Source: Cephalopachus bancanus (taxonomy: Eukaryota; Chordata; Mammalia; Primates; Tarsiidae). From it: a stretch of DNA of 64,000 nt. Positions 1 through 14,286 of this stretch are shown here, one piece after another. The notes below the pieces were generated by a model. It had not been told where the DNA came from, did no database searches, and saw only the letters and a list, made by a program, of their open reading frames with translations. The DNA lies in assembly GCA_027257055.1 (NCBI GenBank), contig JAPVLO010000153.1, positions 5,394,001 through 5,458,000 on the forward strand, written 5' to 3'. How positions within the stretch are numbered: position 1 is the stretch's first letter; the number at the start of each line of letters is the position of its first letter. The position numbers and the translations under genes are program-made.

Positions 1-2274
1 AAGTTCTGGTCAACATAAACTCTCTAGGAAAAAAAAATAGCCCATATTTGGTAAACTCATAGTTGACCTATTCATGGTTCCTGTCTTGCCAATGCTCCTT
101 AAGGTCCATCAGCATTAATTACAAAAACTACTTGGGTGGTCACTAACATCAGTGATTTTGCTAAGTTTTTTTTGGTTTTTTTTTTTAATGAACTTCATAA
201 ATGTCAACTACTAACTTTGCTGTTTTGAAGCAACAGCTGTCTTTTCGTGCTAGCTGACCACATATTTCATTCCATAGTCCAAGTAGCACCAGATAGAATT
301 AATTCAATTTAGCTGATCTTTTCTTTTGAAAGTTACACAGGTTACATCTAAAATCAAAAACTCAATGATTTAATTTCTAACATACAATTCTATTACAAAA
401 AATAATAGAAAATAGTAAATCTAGTGAAACCCCTCCATAATACTTCCTTCTTTAATGCTAATTTGAATATTAAGCAATTGGCAGCTGGTTCTCATTCTCC
501 ACAATAGGATCAACCCAGTCATTTAATCAATTTTACAACATGACCCTGTGTTATTATCATTCTATATTGTACACAACTGAATATTTTGGGCTTCTCTTAT
601 AATGGTAGGGTTTTGCTGTATCAATAAGTGACACACGACATTCTTAAGTTTGAGTTCCAGATACAGGAATTTGCGCTGACTCTCAAATTAGTTACCATCA
701 CTTAGATGTAGACTCTATTTTTTCTGCTCTCTAAGACTGACCTGTCCACCCTTCCCTATTTTTCTCTAAGTATTACTGTAACTGTCCCTAGGTCCAGGAC
801 ATGTTCCTGGTTAAAAGAAATATTAACAAACTAATTTTAAAAATATTAACACCTGACTAAAATTACAAGATGAATTAAAAGATCATTTCAAAGAGATGGT
901 GTTCTATTTTTATGTGGAGACGAACAAAGCATTTGGTATTTCAAACAATATCAACAAGTTTGCTTAAAGATCAAGGACTTCTAAAAGAAAATAACACTTG
1001 TGAATGAAGATATCTTTATTATATTAATAACTCAAATACAGAAATTAAATATTTCAACTACAATTGCTTTAAGAAAAACTAAATAATTTTTTTCCAGAAT
1101 CAGTAAACACTTTAGTTTTTCCAACAAGAATTTCATGTCCGAGTAAATTAAGGTACTTGCTGGTTCACCCAGTTCCCGGATCTACCATATAGTATAAGAT
1201 ACAAACTGGACGGTAGTAGCTATCACAAAATTGACCAAATCATATAATTCAGTCAAATAAGAATACACAAAAATAAATTCTTTGGAAAGTGAGACTTTTT
1301 TCTCAAATAATTTTCTGCATCTAAATGTGGATAATGGTAGTAAATTTACTTTAAGAAAAGGAAGAGAATCCAAAATATGGAACAAGTTGCATACATAAGA
1401 ATATTTAATACGGCATTAGTTATAATAGAGAAAAACAGATAACAAAATGTCTTGGTTAATTATGGTACTTAAAATTGAATATTATGACACAAGTAAGAAC
1501 TATAGTAGAGAAGGCAAAGGAGCTCTTGGTATAAGGTTAAGGGGGGAAATGGTACAATTGTATGTAAATTATACTTATAGCACACTCAAGTGCATGTAAA
1601 AAACACTCTAAGATAGTCCTTTCCCTCAAAACATTAGTGAATCATGAGTGAGAGATTGCTTCAATGAAATGCCCAAAATTTCTGCATTGTTGTTATATTG
1701 TTTTTTAAGTAAATACAAAGAACACTAGAAAAAATATCATAAATTTATAACTTCATAAGCTTGAGAAATCTGTCAAGCTGAGCATTTGAGAACTTCATCT
1801 CTTATAACGTTGTATTATCAGGATGTCGTGTGTTAGCAGTGAAGATAAGATACAGTTTATTCAATTATGTAATGGTTCATTATTCATAATTATTAATATA
1901 AGTGTTTGAGGATTCTATGAAAAAAGATTGACTTTATCACTACATTATAATAATTATTCTGTGAAATGGTTGGGCTTTTCCTGTCAAGACTTGTGATTTT
2001 TTTCAATGCATTTATTACCTACAATTCTAGCAGCTGCCATTAGGTGGTGCCTCTTAAAGGGAGCTAAGATCCAAATGAAGAGAAAAGGTAAGGTACACAA
2101 CCCAATTCTATAAACAGAAGAATATTTTATTAATAATCGTAATAAAATATAGTTATTCACTGTAAGAGATGGCTGACTACATAAAAAACATAATTTAAAG
2201 AAATGTAAATAATTCTTTAAACATATTAAAATCGTATTTAACCTTTGTTCACTTTTTTCCACTAAGTTCTTATA
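1..2274. other. Unique intronic DNA, nothing recognised
   Basis: AT-rich sequence with no recognisable repeat, exon or RNA gene. The two short minus-strand open frames here have no splice signals or family motifs. It is inferred to be WDR70 intron. Confidence 0.6.
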
Positions 2275-2289
2275 AAAATCTGTAACTAA

Positions 2290-2447
2290 GCCAGGCACAG
2301 TGGCACATGCCTGTAGTCTCAGCTACTTGGGAGGCTGAGACATGAGAATAACTTTAAGCTCAGGAGTTTGAAGCTGATGTGTGCTATGATCATAGCACTG
2401 CACTCTAGTCTGGACAACATAGCAAACCTCGTCTATTTTTTAAAAAA
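2290..2447 (+). mobile_element. Free Alu monomer (FRAM-like)
   Basis: A single Alu arm, GCCAGGCACAGTGGCACATG through CACTGCACTCTAGTCTGG, ends in an A-rich tail. It is flanked by the direct repeat AAAAATCTGTAACT (about 2275-2288 and 2443-2457), so it is a complete independent insertion of an old monomer. Confidence 0.85.
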
Positions 2448-2457
2448 ATCTGTAACT

Positions 2458-3604
2458 GATGCCCTAAAAGTGACAGGTTAGAGTTTCCTCTGGTCACTGT
2501 TTCTGCTTATTTTTGTCTTGCTTTCAATCTTTTAAGGTTTGGGGGAATTAAAGCTTGGTATTAAATTTTACTGCTGTCTGGAATTATTTTCCTTTAGTTA
2601 CTATCCTGGAAGACTTATATTCATCATTCAATCACAAACTCAAATATTATCCCCATTGTGAAGTCTCCCCTGATCATCCAAGCAATATCTTCCTCCAAAT
2701 CTCTCAGAGAGGTTGAGTCAGGCAAACCTAGGGACAGTGATTACTTAAAGGTCTGTAAGACAGTGAACCAGGACATATTCATATATTTTATGAAAGTCAG
2801 CAATGCTAGCCTATGATCAGTATTAAATCAGCCTATAAAGTCAGCCATTTCTTTACATGCCAATACCTGGTAGACACAGGCACATAATTTTCCAGAATAA
2901 CTCTTAACAAATACATGATTGAGTAGCTGTCTTTGGTGACTCTGGCTAAATTGGAACAAGCTGAGTTTATAAAAAGGGAAGTAATGCAATAAACCAGTGG
3001 CAACGTTAGCATTCTTGCAGGCACTGGAAAGTCTGCAAATTAAATGAATCAACTATTTCTTTCTGTGAAAGGTTTTTGTTAAAGCAATATGCTCATAATC
3101 CCTCTAAAAGATATTATAAACATTTCAATAACACTAATAATAATATCAGCAACTAACTTTTATGGAGTGCTATTATGAAACGACACCATTCTTAGCGATT
3201 TAGGTACATAAACTCAATGCTCACACAACCCCATTTTATAGAAGTCAAAATAGAATCATAGAGACATTAAATAACCTGCCAAAAGTCAAATAACTAGTAA
3301 ACAGCAGAGCCTGGATTCAAATAGTCTGGCTCCAGAGCCCATCCTCAGAACTACTATATTTTACTGCCTTGTAACTGAAAGAAATAGGGAATGATTGCAA
3401 AGCCTAGAGAAATGACACAATACCTAGCTTGTGATCATGTCCAATACTCGAAAAAAGGGAGTGACTTATGCAAAGTAGGAGATACATTTTACAAAAACCC
3501 AGCACATGCACACACATACATATACACACACACCTGAAACAAAAATTTCAGGAAACTACTACCTGTGACATACTCTAACAATTTCTATTCTATTTTATTT
3601 TATA
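2458..3604. other. Unique intron with MIR and a short CA-rich tract
   Basis: Mostly unique. A weak L2-like stretch lies near 2640-2710 and a CA/TA-rich microsatellite at 3508-3535. The MIR at 3125-3355 is listed separately. An open frame at 2828-3052 on the minus strand has no support as a gene. Confidence 0.5.
3125..3355 (-). mobile_element. MIR SINE
   Basis: A degraded copy of the mammalian-wide interspersed repeat in reverse orientation. The core can be followed from the AACTCAATGCTCACACAACC block through CCATTTTATAGA to GGATTCAAATAGTCTGGCTC. It is too old to show target duplications. Confidence 0.85.
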
Positions 3605-3620
3605 AAAAATGCTGGTCATA

Positions 3621-3916
3621 GCCGGGCTCGGTGGCTCAGCCTGTAATCCCGCGCCTTTGGGAGGCTGAGGTGAGTGGATTGCCTGAGCCCGTGGGTTCGA
3701 GACCCACCTGGGCAGTGAAACCTCATCTCTACAATAAATCAAAAAATTAGTCGGGCGTGGTAGCGCTTGCCTGTAATTCCAGCTATTCGGAAGGCTGAGG
3801 CGGAAGGATCGCCGGAGCCCAGCAGGTCGAGGCTGTGGTGGCCGGGAGCGGCCACTGCACTCCAGTCTGGGCGACAGAGTGAGACTCCAACTCAAAAACA
3901 AAACAAAACAAAACCA
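3621..3916 (+). mobile_element. Young lineage-specific Alu, full dimer
   Basis: A complete dimer starting GCCGGGCTCGG, with the linker CAATAAATCAAAAAATTAG, a right arm ending CTCCAACTC and an (AAAAC)n tail. A perfect target-site duplication AAAAATGCTGGTCAT flanks it (3605-3619 and after the tail). It carries the short form of the left arm (GGGCAG instead of GGGCAACTTGG), which marks the apparently youngest subfamily here. Confidence 0.95.
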
Positions 3917-3931
3917 AAAAAAATGCTGGTC

Positions 3932-5490
3932 ATGACCCAAAAAGGATCTTACCATGCAGTTTGAAAAATACTATACTACCCAGCTTTAGAATGCAAACAT
4001 CCATTCTGAAGGAAGATGCAGTAAACAGGATACAGATGGTTGTGCACTTATGATACCGAAAGCCAGAGAAAGAACGTGGTATAACAGAGCCAGATGTAAG
4101 TTCTAATCACTAATTCTACCCCTAAATAGATGTGTAACCTAGGAAGTCACTTCTTTCTTTGAACCACTGGTGTTAGGGTTAAGTTAACCAGAGTATATAA
4201 AGTTCCCACCCAACAACATACATAAAGAAAGGGCTATTTTCTTCCCACCACACAACTCTTGAGTTTACTCTGCTTGCTTAAAAGTAGTTTTTGTAAAAGC
4301 TGTGCTGGGGTTATTTTGAAATGGGAAAGGATCCAGAAGCTACTATGACTTACTGAAGAAGACTCAAGCACCATCGTATCTGGAGACAACTTTATCTTTC
4401 TCAGATGAGTCTGAGCTAACTCCCAGGCTGAAAAGTACCTACAGGAAAGTTCTTCTCTTGCACTACAGGATGTGTTTCTTATAAGAGCAAAAAGTGCTTT
4501 ATATTACTCCGAAGAAATGATCCAGAATGAGCCACTCCCATCTCCATGCTATAAAAGTAGCATGATGGGTGCCCAACAATCATAAGAGACTGGGGAGCAT
4601 CCTGGAGAGTTAGGACCATGTTGTATTCATCTCTGTCCATTCAGCTCAAAGTTGGTGCCAAATGCAACAAATGACTCACAACAATAGATGTAAAATAAAT
4701 GTTTGTTGAGTCTTGCTGAAGAAAAAATTTCAGCTCTGGCCAGTGGAGTATAAGTCCTCCAAATGCAAACTACATCTAGTTTCATTTCTGTAAGACCCTT
4801 TTATTTACCTCCTTTTCCTGTACTCCCACAGGAGGCAACCATTCCTGGTAACTACCTTCATGCACACCACCCACTGCTTTCATTCCTAATAAAAACTTAG
4901 CACTGGCTTGCTTCCTTATAGTTTTAGAATTGTTCCTCACATAGACAACTGGCATTTCTTTAAAGGGTAGGATTAAATTAATGGGATCTAAGTCTTTTAA
5001 TTTCACAGATAAAGACATTGGTCCAGAAAGGGCAAATATGAATTACCTAAGCTCTATAAGCAGTAAATGACAGGTGTTAAATTGATTTGTGGTCCAAACT
5101 TTGCGCTACAGTAACAGCACACCTGGCCTTTTGTATTTAAAATTCATTTAGTTGAAGAATAGATGGAAGTAAACTTGTACAGAGCACCTACTGTGTGTTA
5201 AGTGCTGTTTATCCGTACATTATCACATTTAAAACTTGCAAGAAACTTACAAAATTGTACAAATATTTATTTTATAAATTATCTGGTGACATGCAAAAAA
5301 TATAGAGCTATGAGATATACATAGCAATTTCTCTGCCTATGCATATGTACTAACCTCACTAGATTGTACTAATTAAAGAAGCCCAATATGAATACTGAGT
5401 TACATATATTAAAGAAATCTAGTGAATATGGAATCTCTAATTACATGCCACTAGTAGAATCAAACTAATCGATACCAAAAAAACCTTAAA
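3932..5490. other. Unique intron with two MIR fragments
   Basis: Contains a plus-strand MIR core near 4055-4170 (AATCACTAATTCTACC, then GTGTAACCTAGGAAGTCACTT) and a short reverse MIR near 5165-5240 (CACCTACTGTGTGTTAAGTG). The rest is unique and no exon was found. Confidence 0.55.
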
Positions 5491-5502
5491 ATACTCGCAA
5501 TA

Positions 5503-5564
5503 TGGCCACTGCGCTCCAGTCTGGGCAACAGAGTGAGACTCCAACTCAAAAAAAAAAAACAAAA
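5503..5564 (+). mobile_element. Severely 5'-truncated Alu (last ~45 bases plus tail)
   Basis: Only the end of a right arm is present, GGCCACTGCGCTCCAGTCTGG through CTCCAACTC, with an A tail. It is preceded by ACTCGCAATA and followed by ACTCGTAATA, which reads as a target-site duplication, so it inserted as a truncated copy. A second, full Alu follows directly. Confidence 0.85.
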
Positions 5565-5574
5565 CTCGTAATAA

Positions 5575-5869
5575 GCTGGGCTCGGTGGCTCAGCCTGTAA
5601 TCCTGCGCCTTTGGGAGGCTGAAGTGAGTAGACTGCCTGAGTCTGCGGGTTCGAGACCCGCCTGGGCAGGTGAGACCTCATCTCTACAATAAAATTAAAA
5701 AATTAGCCGGGCGTGGTAGCACGCACCTGTAATTCCAGCTACTCGGAAGGCTGAAACAGAAGGATCATTGGAGCCCAGCAGGTCGAGGCTGCGGTGGCCA
5801 GGAACGGCCACTGCACTCCAGTCTGGGTGACAGAGTGAGACTCCAACTCAAAAACAAAACAAAACAAAA
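5575..5869 (+). mobile_element. Young full-length Alu inserted next to the truncated one
   Basis: A full dimer beginning GCTGGGCTCGG with an (AAAAC)n tail. It is flanked by ACTCGTAATA on the left and ACTCCTAACA on the right, the same target motif used by the preceding fragment. It carries the short left-arm form (GGGCAGGTGAGACC). Confidence 0.93.
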
Positions 5870-5928
5870 CTCCTAACAGATGACAATATAACAAAACGTA
5901 TCAGTAGCCATTAAAATGTTCACACAAG

Positions 5929-6258
5929 GTCAGGCATGGTGGCTCAAGCCTGTAATTCCACTTTGGGAGGTTGAGATGGGAGTATTGCTTGAGGCCAGGA
6001 GTTCGAGACTAGCCTAGGTAACAAAGTGAGCCTCCGTCTCTCCAAAAAATAGAAAAACTAGCTGAGCATAGTTGTGAATACTTGTAGTCCCAGCTACTTG
6101 ATAGGCTAAGCAGGAAAGCAGGAGGATCACTTAAGTCCAGGAATTTGAGGCTGTGGTGAGCCGTGATCATGCCACTGTACTTCTTTCAGTCTGGGCAACA
6201 AAGTAAAACTCCTTCTCAAAAAAAAAAAATTATACACACACACATATGTATATATATA
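5929..6258 (+). mobile_element. Old Alu (AluJ-like) with TA/CA tail
   Basis: A diverged dimer starting GGTCAGGCATGGTGGCTCAAG. The tail has decayed into a CA/TA microsatellite (6231-6258). The target duplication TGTTCACACAAG is visible at 5917-5928 and 6260-6271. It lacks the features of the young lemur-type copies. Confidence 0.9.
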
Positions 6259-6441
6259 TGTTCACACAAGCCAATGAGCTTCTGTTTATGTCTGTCATAG
6301 CTATGGATATCTAGCATAATAGATATCAAAACAAAATGTTTTAATTATGTATTAATTCATTAAGAATAATACTAAAACTTATTACATGTTACATAACATG
6401 TTTCTATGACAAAACATGTAAACAAAAAAGGTTTCATTCAC

Positions 6442-6577
6442 AGGAGGCTGAGACAGGAGGATCACTTGAGGCCAGAAGTTTGGGGTTCCAAGAATTATAA
6501 TTTTGCCTGTAAACAGCCACTATACTCCAGTCTGGGCAACATAGCAAGACCCCTGTCACAAAAAAAAAAAAAAAAGG
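6442..6577 (+). mobile_element. Old Alu monomer fragment
   Basis: Starts inside an Alu arm (AGGAGGCTGAGACAGGAGGA) and ends CTCCAGTCTGGGCAACATAG plus an A tail. The middle is strongly diverged. It is either FRAM-like or a deleted dimer. Confidence 0.75.
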
Positions 6578-7314
6578 ATGCCTCATGGAAAATATTGACA
6601 ATATTTCCAAACCCCCAAAATAGTATTAAAAAATGGCACTGCTCTACATTTTTGCAAATCACTTTAAAGTGTGGCTAAGTGTAATACAGCTGAATTCTGA
6701 TATCTACTTCTGCATACAATCTGATACAATATGTGGTTTTGGTTAAATCTCATGAAGGAAGTCCCTCACAGGAATATGTAGTGAAAAAAATGGAAGATTA
6801 TTTTAATAGCCCTCTCTGATAATTGTGAATATTCTTCTTTGATATCATACCAAAACTTAATAAGTAGTAGTTTCTTAAAATTTAGATGCAACACAAAATC
6901 TTGTCAGTATACTTTTCATATCCTCGCATTAAATCTATAAGTTTATCTTGGATTTTTAATAAGTTTTAGATTTTGGACTATAATGCACTGGTCATCTGAA
7001 AAAGACTGGTGACGGGGTTATACAAATAGTCCAAATGCTGATATTCATTATACAACTGTAAAAAAATGCATTAATGATCACTAGTCGCCTCCTAAGCCTT
7101 TAAGTATTGGGGAGATATCAAGTTCAAAGATGCAAATATAAATTTCCTAAATTCTAAATTTTGCTTGAAAGCTCAAATGGTATCACTGGACATGAGCACT
7201 GCCCAAAGTTTTTCCTTAAAGTTACAGCTGACGTAATTCTATTTTTAAAAGAAATTATATGCCAAATATCTATTCTAAATGAGCATAATTATTTGTAAAG
7301 AATGTAACTGGAGC
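6578..7314. other. Unique intronic DNA, nothing recognised
   Basis: AT-rich sequence between an Alu monomer and a LINE-1 fragment. No exon signal, RNA gene or clear repeat was seen. Confidence 0.55.
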
Positions 7315-8510
7315 CCTACGTATCATCATATACAAAAATCAACCCAAAATAGATCAAGGACTTAAATGTTAAATCTCAAACTAGAATAAAATATAGAGAA
7401 CACACTTCTGGACACTGGAGCAGGCAATGAATTCATGACCAAGTTCCCAAAAGCGAATGCTACAAAAGCTAAGATAGACAGGTGGGACCTCAACAAACTA
7501 AAAAGTTTTTGCATAGCAAAAGAAACCATCAAGAGGGTAAAAAGACAAGCCACAGAATGGGAAAAAATATTTGCAAATTATGCATCCAACAAAGCCCAAC
7601 ATCCAGGATCTACAAGGAACTCAAACAAACTGAAAGAAAAAAACCAAACAACCCCATTAAAAAGTGGGCAAAAGACATGAACAGTCACTTCTCAAAATGC
7701 TACCAGCAGACACATAAAAAAATGCTCAGCCTCACTAATCATCAGAGAAATGCAAATCAAAGCTACAATGAGATTCCACCTAATAGTGGAAGGATAATAG
7801 TGGAAGGACTTTGAATAAGTCAAAAAACAACAGTTACTGACACGGGTGCAGAGAAAAGGTTATGTTTCTACGCTGTTGGTGGGAATGTATGCTAATTCAG
7901 CCTCTATGGAGAGCAGTGTGGCAATCCCTAAAAGAACTAAAAATTGATCTTTCATACAATCCAGCAATCCCTCTCTAGGGAATATATACCAAGATGAACA
8001 TAAATCATTGTACCCAAAAGACACCTGCACATGCATGTTTATCGCTGCACTGTTTACAATAGCAAAAACATGGAACTAGCCCTGCTTCCCACTGAAATTG
8101 GACATAAAGAAATTGTGATATATATACATAATTGAGTATTATGCAGCTGTAAAGAAGAACAAAATCATGGCCTTCGTAGCAACTTGGCTGCAGTTGAAAC
8201 CATCATACTAAGTGAACTATAATATCACAGAAACAAAGAACCGAATACTGCATGTTCTCACACATAAGTGGGCCCTGATCACTAGTCATATTAGCATAAG
8301 GGAGGGACTGACAGTCATTGGACACTGCTAGGGGAGGGAGGGAAGGAGGAGGCTGGGGGTCACATGACAACACAAAGGGCACCCGGTTCATTACCAGGGG
8401 AGTGAGGGCCACCTAGAAGCACAAACTTCACCTACATGCAGCCTACTTAAATAGCAAATCTCCACTTATACCCCACAACTCTATAATAAATAGAGACATT
8501 TTAAAAAAGA
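7315..8510 (+). mobile_element. LINE-1 3' fragment (end of ORF2 and 3' UTR)
   Basis: A 5'-truncated L1 in plus orientation. The C-terminal ORF2 region can be followed through the segment around AAAAAGTGGGCAAAAGACATG to the tail of the reading frame near 8200. A GGGAGGGAGGGAAGGAGG purine block typical of L1 3' UTRs follows near 8330, then the terminal CCCCACAACTCTATAATAAA. Stops and frameshifts show it is dead. The open frames at 7435-7814 are remnants of ORF2. Confidence 0.9.
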
Positions 8511-8988
8511 AAATATGTGCCAAATATTCATTCTAAATAAGCATAATTATTTGTGGATAGTTCTTTAAATAAAAATAATATCCCATGGAAAAAAGTAGTT
8601 AGCTCACAACTCAAATGATCATGCAAATACTTTTCCTACAGACAACCATCATACTTCGGTATGCAGCAAAAGCACTCCATGTGACCTTCCCATTTTACCA
8701 TTCAGAAGAACAAAAAGATGTATACAAGGATTGAGATTTAATATTAATAAAACTAATAATTTTCATTGCTTCATCAAAGAGATTCTTAAGTAAAAACTGG
8801 CATTTTATTTTTTAATAATAAGCATATTTCAGGAAAGAATTTAATCAATAACAGTATAGATTGGTGCTACTGTCTTGATTTAGGCCAAGACACTAGAGTT
8901 TTATTCACCACTGCTTTGGTCACATCAGTACAAATGTCAACACAGTGAAGAAAAGGCAAATTATGCCTTAGGACTATTATGAAGATAG
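8511..8988. other. Unique intronic DNA, nothing recognised
   Basis: AT-rich, no recognisable element. It begins with a sequence resembling the site before the L1 (TATGTGCCAAATATTCATTCTAAAT against TATGCCAAATATCTATTCTAAAT at 7258), a probable long target duplication of the preceding L1. Confidence 0.5.
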
Positions 8989-8989
8989 T

Positions 8990-9292
8990 TTTTGTTGTTG
9001 TTGTTGTTGTTGTTTGTGTTGGAGTCTCACTCCATTGCCCAGACTGGAGTGCAGTGCCCGCTCCCGGCCACCGCAGCCTCAACCTGCTGGGCTCTGGTGA
9101 TCCTTCCACCTCAGCCTTCCGAGTAGCCGGAATTACAGGCATGCGTTACCATGCCCAGCTGATTTTTTGATTTATTGTAGAGATGAGGTCTCGCCAAGTT
9201 GCCCAGGCGGGTCTTGAACCCGCGGGCTCAGGCAATTCACTCACCTCAGCCTCCCAAGTGCTGGGATTACAGGCTGAGCCACCGAGCCCAGC
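8990..9292 (-). mobile_element. Young Alu, reverse orientation
   Basis: A full dimer on the minus strand with a (GTT)n-type tail at 8990-9013. The target duplication TGAAGATAGTTTT lies on both sides (about 8978-8990 and 9293-9305). It carries the long left-arm form (GGGCAACTTGGCGAGACC on its own strand). Confidence 0.95.
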
Positions 9293-9306
9293 CTGAAGAT
9301 AGTTTT

Positions 9307-9879
9307 AATAGCCGAAAGGATCTCAAGGAACTTCAGGAGTCAATGGACCACACTCTGAAAGTTGCTGTTGCAAAATATTTTTTCATTCAGCATTGTCTCC
9401 AATACTATATATTTATATAAAAGAATTTGTTGAATATATTTTGTTACCCAATACCTATTGTGCATAGAAAATACATTCTCACTGAAGATGATAGTCTCCT
9501 AAATCTGAGACAAATTATGTAAAAAGGGCTTTGGAAGGTTTTTCTCAACTATTGGTTGGCATACTTGCTCTGCTGCAGATTATCTATTAGACCTACAGTA
9601 AGTAACTCTCTTAACATCAATTTCCTGTAAGTAAAACTAGGTAAGAGTTGGATTAGCTCAGTGATTCTCATCTCAGGGGTAGGCAGCATATGGGTAGAGA
9701 TGAGATTCATTAAAAACAAACAGTGTGATTGATGAGAGTGTGTTTTACACATGAAAACTCCACAGGCAGAAAAAAAGAATCAGTGACCTAACATATAAAA
9801 GCCATTCATCAAAGTCTTAGAATAGAGTTACAAATGCCTCTCTCTTTGTCTATCAAATTTATTCTCCTGGAGATGCTAG
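9307..9879. other. Unique intronic DNA
   Basis: No exon or clear repeat was recognised. A short stretch near 9655-9690 faintly resembles an old DNA transposon end but is too diverged to call. Confidence 0.45.
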
Positions 9880-10230
9880 AATAATTTTTTAATGTGAATC
9901 CGCTTATAACATTCTTCTTCTTAAAACCCTTTAGCCGTTTGTAATTGTCCTTGTCATAAAATCCAAATGTGTTCAACAAGATCTGTAAGGCCCCACATGA
10001 GCTGCCACCTGCCTACTCCAGTAAGTTCATCTCATGCTGCTCTCCATTTTGCTCTCTCTGCTGTGGTAATGTTGGAGTCTGCTCAGTTTCTAATAAATGT
10101 CTTTTAATGCATTGCTTGTCTAGAATGGCATCCCCCTCTCTCTGCCTACCAATAACTACTCATCTTTCACATTTCAGCTTAAATATCACTTCCTCAGAGA
10201 AGCTTTTACTGACTCTCCAGACTTTAGATC
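9880..10230 (+). mobile_element. L2 LINE 3' region
   Basis: The ordered L2 landmarks are present: the CTTAAAACCCTTTAGCCGTTTG block, a run equivalent to 'aggccccacatgagctg', and the terminal block TTAAATATCACTTCCTCAGA followed by GAAGCTTTTACTGACT. It is highly diverged, as expected. The 120-residue open frame over it (9969-10331) is a chance product. Confidence 0.82.
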
Positions 10231-10334
10231 TTCTTCATATGCACTTGACACACACACACAAAATACAGAATTATCTTTTGGAGGGCAAACCTCTTGTAAT
10301 ACAGGCTTCCCCTGACAGGAAATTTTTCTAGGAA

Positions 10335-10800
10335 CCCGCTGGCATCACTGTACCAGTCAGCATTGTTATGAGAGACTATGTTCAGTTTCAGTTAGCTTTT
10401 TGCGGGGGGAATTCTTTCAATATGTTTGACTATTTCATGATAGGTGATTTAAGAGCACACCTGCCCACACCACACTAAGTGTTTTTGACCCCCCCAAAAA
10501 AAGAAGACCCCTGTGCCCCACCCTCCCTATTCACCTTATCTCACCCCGAGCAATTTTTCTGTTGTTTCCTCAGATGAAAAAAGTCCTCAAAGGGAAATGT
10601 TTTGCCATGTGGAAGAGGTGAAACAAAAAACGGCAGAAACACTAAAAGGTATCAAAACTGAGGAGTTCAAAAATTGTTTTGAGCAGTGGAAAAGGCATAT
10701 TGACAGGCATATTGCACCAAACGGAGAATACCTTGAGGGTGACTGAAATTTAAACATGTAAGAACAAATGCACAATTTTTATAAATAAATTCCATTTTTT
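10335..10800 (+). pseudogene. Remnant of a mariner-type transposase (C-terminal part)
   Basis: The frame at 10513-10746 reads HPPYSPYLTPSNF at its start and FEQWKRHIDRHIAPNGEYLEGD-like at its end. This is the C-terminal third of a Tc1/mariner transposase: the HPPYSPDLAP motif around the third catalytic aspartate, then the conserved CFEQWK...EGD end. In this copy the motif is YLTPSN, so the final catalytic aspartate is replaced. An Hsmar2-like clade is possible. Upstream, frameshifted traces continue to about 10335; downstream, about 55 bases run to TTTTTTGGGCTTC. The copy is old and dead. Confidence 0.82.
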
Positions 10801-11603
10801 GGGCTTCGCCCCTGTGTTTACTTAATTATTCATGAGTAATTTTAACTGTCTCCCCACTACATTATGAATTCCAGAAGAGCAAGAGCCATTTCACTTATCC
10901 ACTGGGTCTAGTTGAGGACATGCAACAGTAGGTTGCCAATAATATTTGCCAATTGACAGACAGAACGATTTCACAGCAAGACAGAATGGAATTTAAAAAT
11001 AGAAAAGTTGTATATTTACAAAAAATACATCATACTGTACTAAAATGACAAATTATGTAGTGATTTATGAAAAAGATTTCTAATGTGAAGCTTCTTTGGG
11101 ATATAAGTAAAACTGCCTGGGTAAGATTAAGAATACTATCCACTCCATAGCTATGTGGTATAAAAAAAAGAAGCTAACTCACCTCCTCTTCAGTTATTCT
11201 ATGTAGAGATAACCCTATATATAGAAATTTCTGTTAGAAAAAATGTCATCGGTGAGCCTGACTTTCTCCACGAAGACACAATGTTGACTGACATTGCAGG
11301 ACTTCAGTGACCACATGGAGTGTCATTAAACAAGTCTATGCTAGATGTGCTCATTGATGAGTTAATACAATTTTCCAAAAATAACTTTTCTTTTATTGTA
11401 ACTAATAGAATGTAGTCCATTAAGTAAACATGTAATTAACAATTTATGAGATCTTTCTATTTTATAATCTACTTGAATTTATTATAATAATAGAAATGTG
11501 TTATCAAGAGAAGAGTAAATTTTTGATAGATAGACAGACATGCCACAAAATAAGTGACAGGCCACAAAATAAGTCTCAAAACATATTTAAAAATTGAAAG
11601 CAT
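10801..11603. other. Unique intronic DNA
   Basis: No exon or known repeat was recognised. A short local duplication of GCCACAAAATAAGT lies at about 11541-11573. Confidence 0.5.
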
Positions 11604-13344
<1,741 letters not shown>

Positions 13345-14286
13345 GGGAACTTCTTGCCTGCATCATCATAGTCTATCACAGACTCCAGACACAGAGGGGA
13401 AGGTGAGTGATGAGAATTCAGGAGTTCTATGCTCCTGCCACAAATGTACAGGATTCTCTGAGCCTTGTGGGACCTCAGGGCCTCAAAGGAACCTGCCCTC
13501 CACATAACTGTGCTTTGCTGTGAAGTGGGGCAGGAAAAAAGTCAGAAATAGCACCAGCCATCATTTCCCAAGAACTCAACCGTCGCTGAGTAAAGCAGCT
13601 GCTTTCCAGCCAGCTTGGGAGGCAACAGGTCACAAGGGCAAATTCCGCAGCTGCAGACAGTTCCTAGCTGGGTGGGTTGCCTGAGAACACCTCAGGCCCT
13701 AAGGCTAACTGCACCTTGACATTCAGATCACAGACTGAGGCCAAAGTAGAAGCCAGATGGGACATGTTGCCATAGGAACTTCTCACTCCTCTTGTGAACT
13801 CTTCTTATGCCTGCTGTCTACACAACAGCATTACCCCAGTGGCCTGGGTCTCCCTAATCCGCACTGGGAAGCCAAGAGTGCACACATGCAGGGTACACCT
13901 TCTTTCCCCTCCACTACACCAGAAGGCTTTAAAAAAGACAGAAAACTTGGGAAATTCCCAGAGCCCCACCCTCAATCTAGACTGGCTAAGCACTTCCTTG
14001 GAGCAACACTCTACAGCCACCATAATAGCCAGCTTTCTCCCTCAAGTACCACTTCCTGGCAGGAAATCAACAGTACAGCTAACCATATCAGATAAAATAC
14101 CACAGCTTTGGGAAAGGCCCTATCCCAAACACAAGCTAACAATACTTTCCAAGCCACTCCAGCCACTCAGGACTCCATGAACCATACAGATACACAGCAC
14201 AACACTGCCACAGCTAACAATTGAGAAACATACCACATCAAGGCTATATGCAACCAACTGAACTCAAACAAGAATAGGCTACCCAA
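13345..14286 (+). mobile_element. 5' UTR of a nearly full-length degenerate LINE-1
   Basis: A GC-richer block unlike its surroundings that ends directly at the ORF1 start, as expected for an L1 5' UTR of the old primate L1PB/L1MA kind. Open frames here (for example 13757-14180) are not conserved coding regions. In a living element this region carries the internal Pol II promoter. Confidence 0.75.

Noticed and set aside
3590..3955. Minus-strand frame resembling '[15 protein letters not shown]' proteins
   Set aside because: The same peptide recurs at every Alu in reverse orientation; it is translated Alu, not a gene.
13757..14180. Overlapping plus-strand frames of 112 and 128 residues
   Set aside because: They lie in an L1 5' UTR; neither has recognisable domains and both end at the ORF1 boundary.
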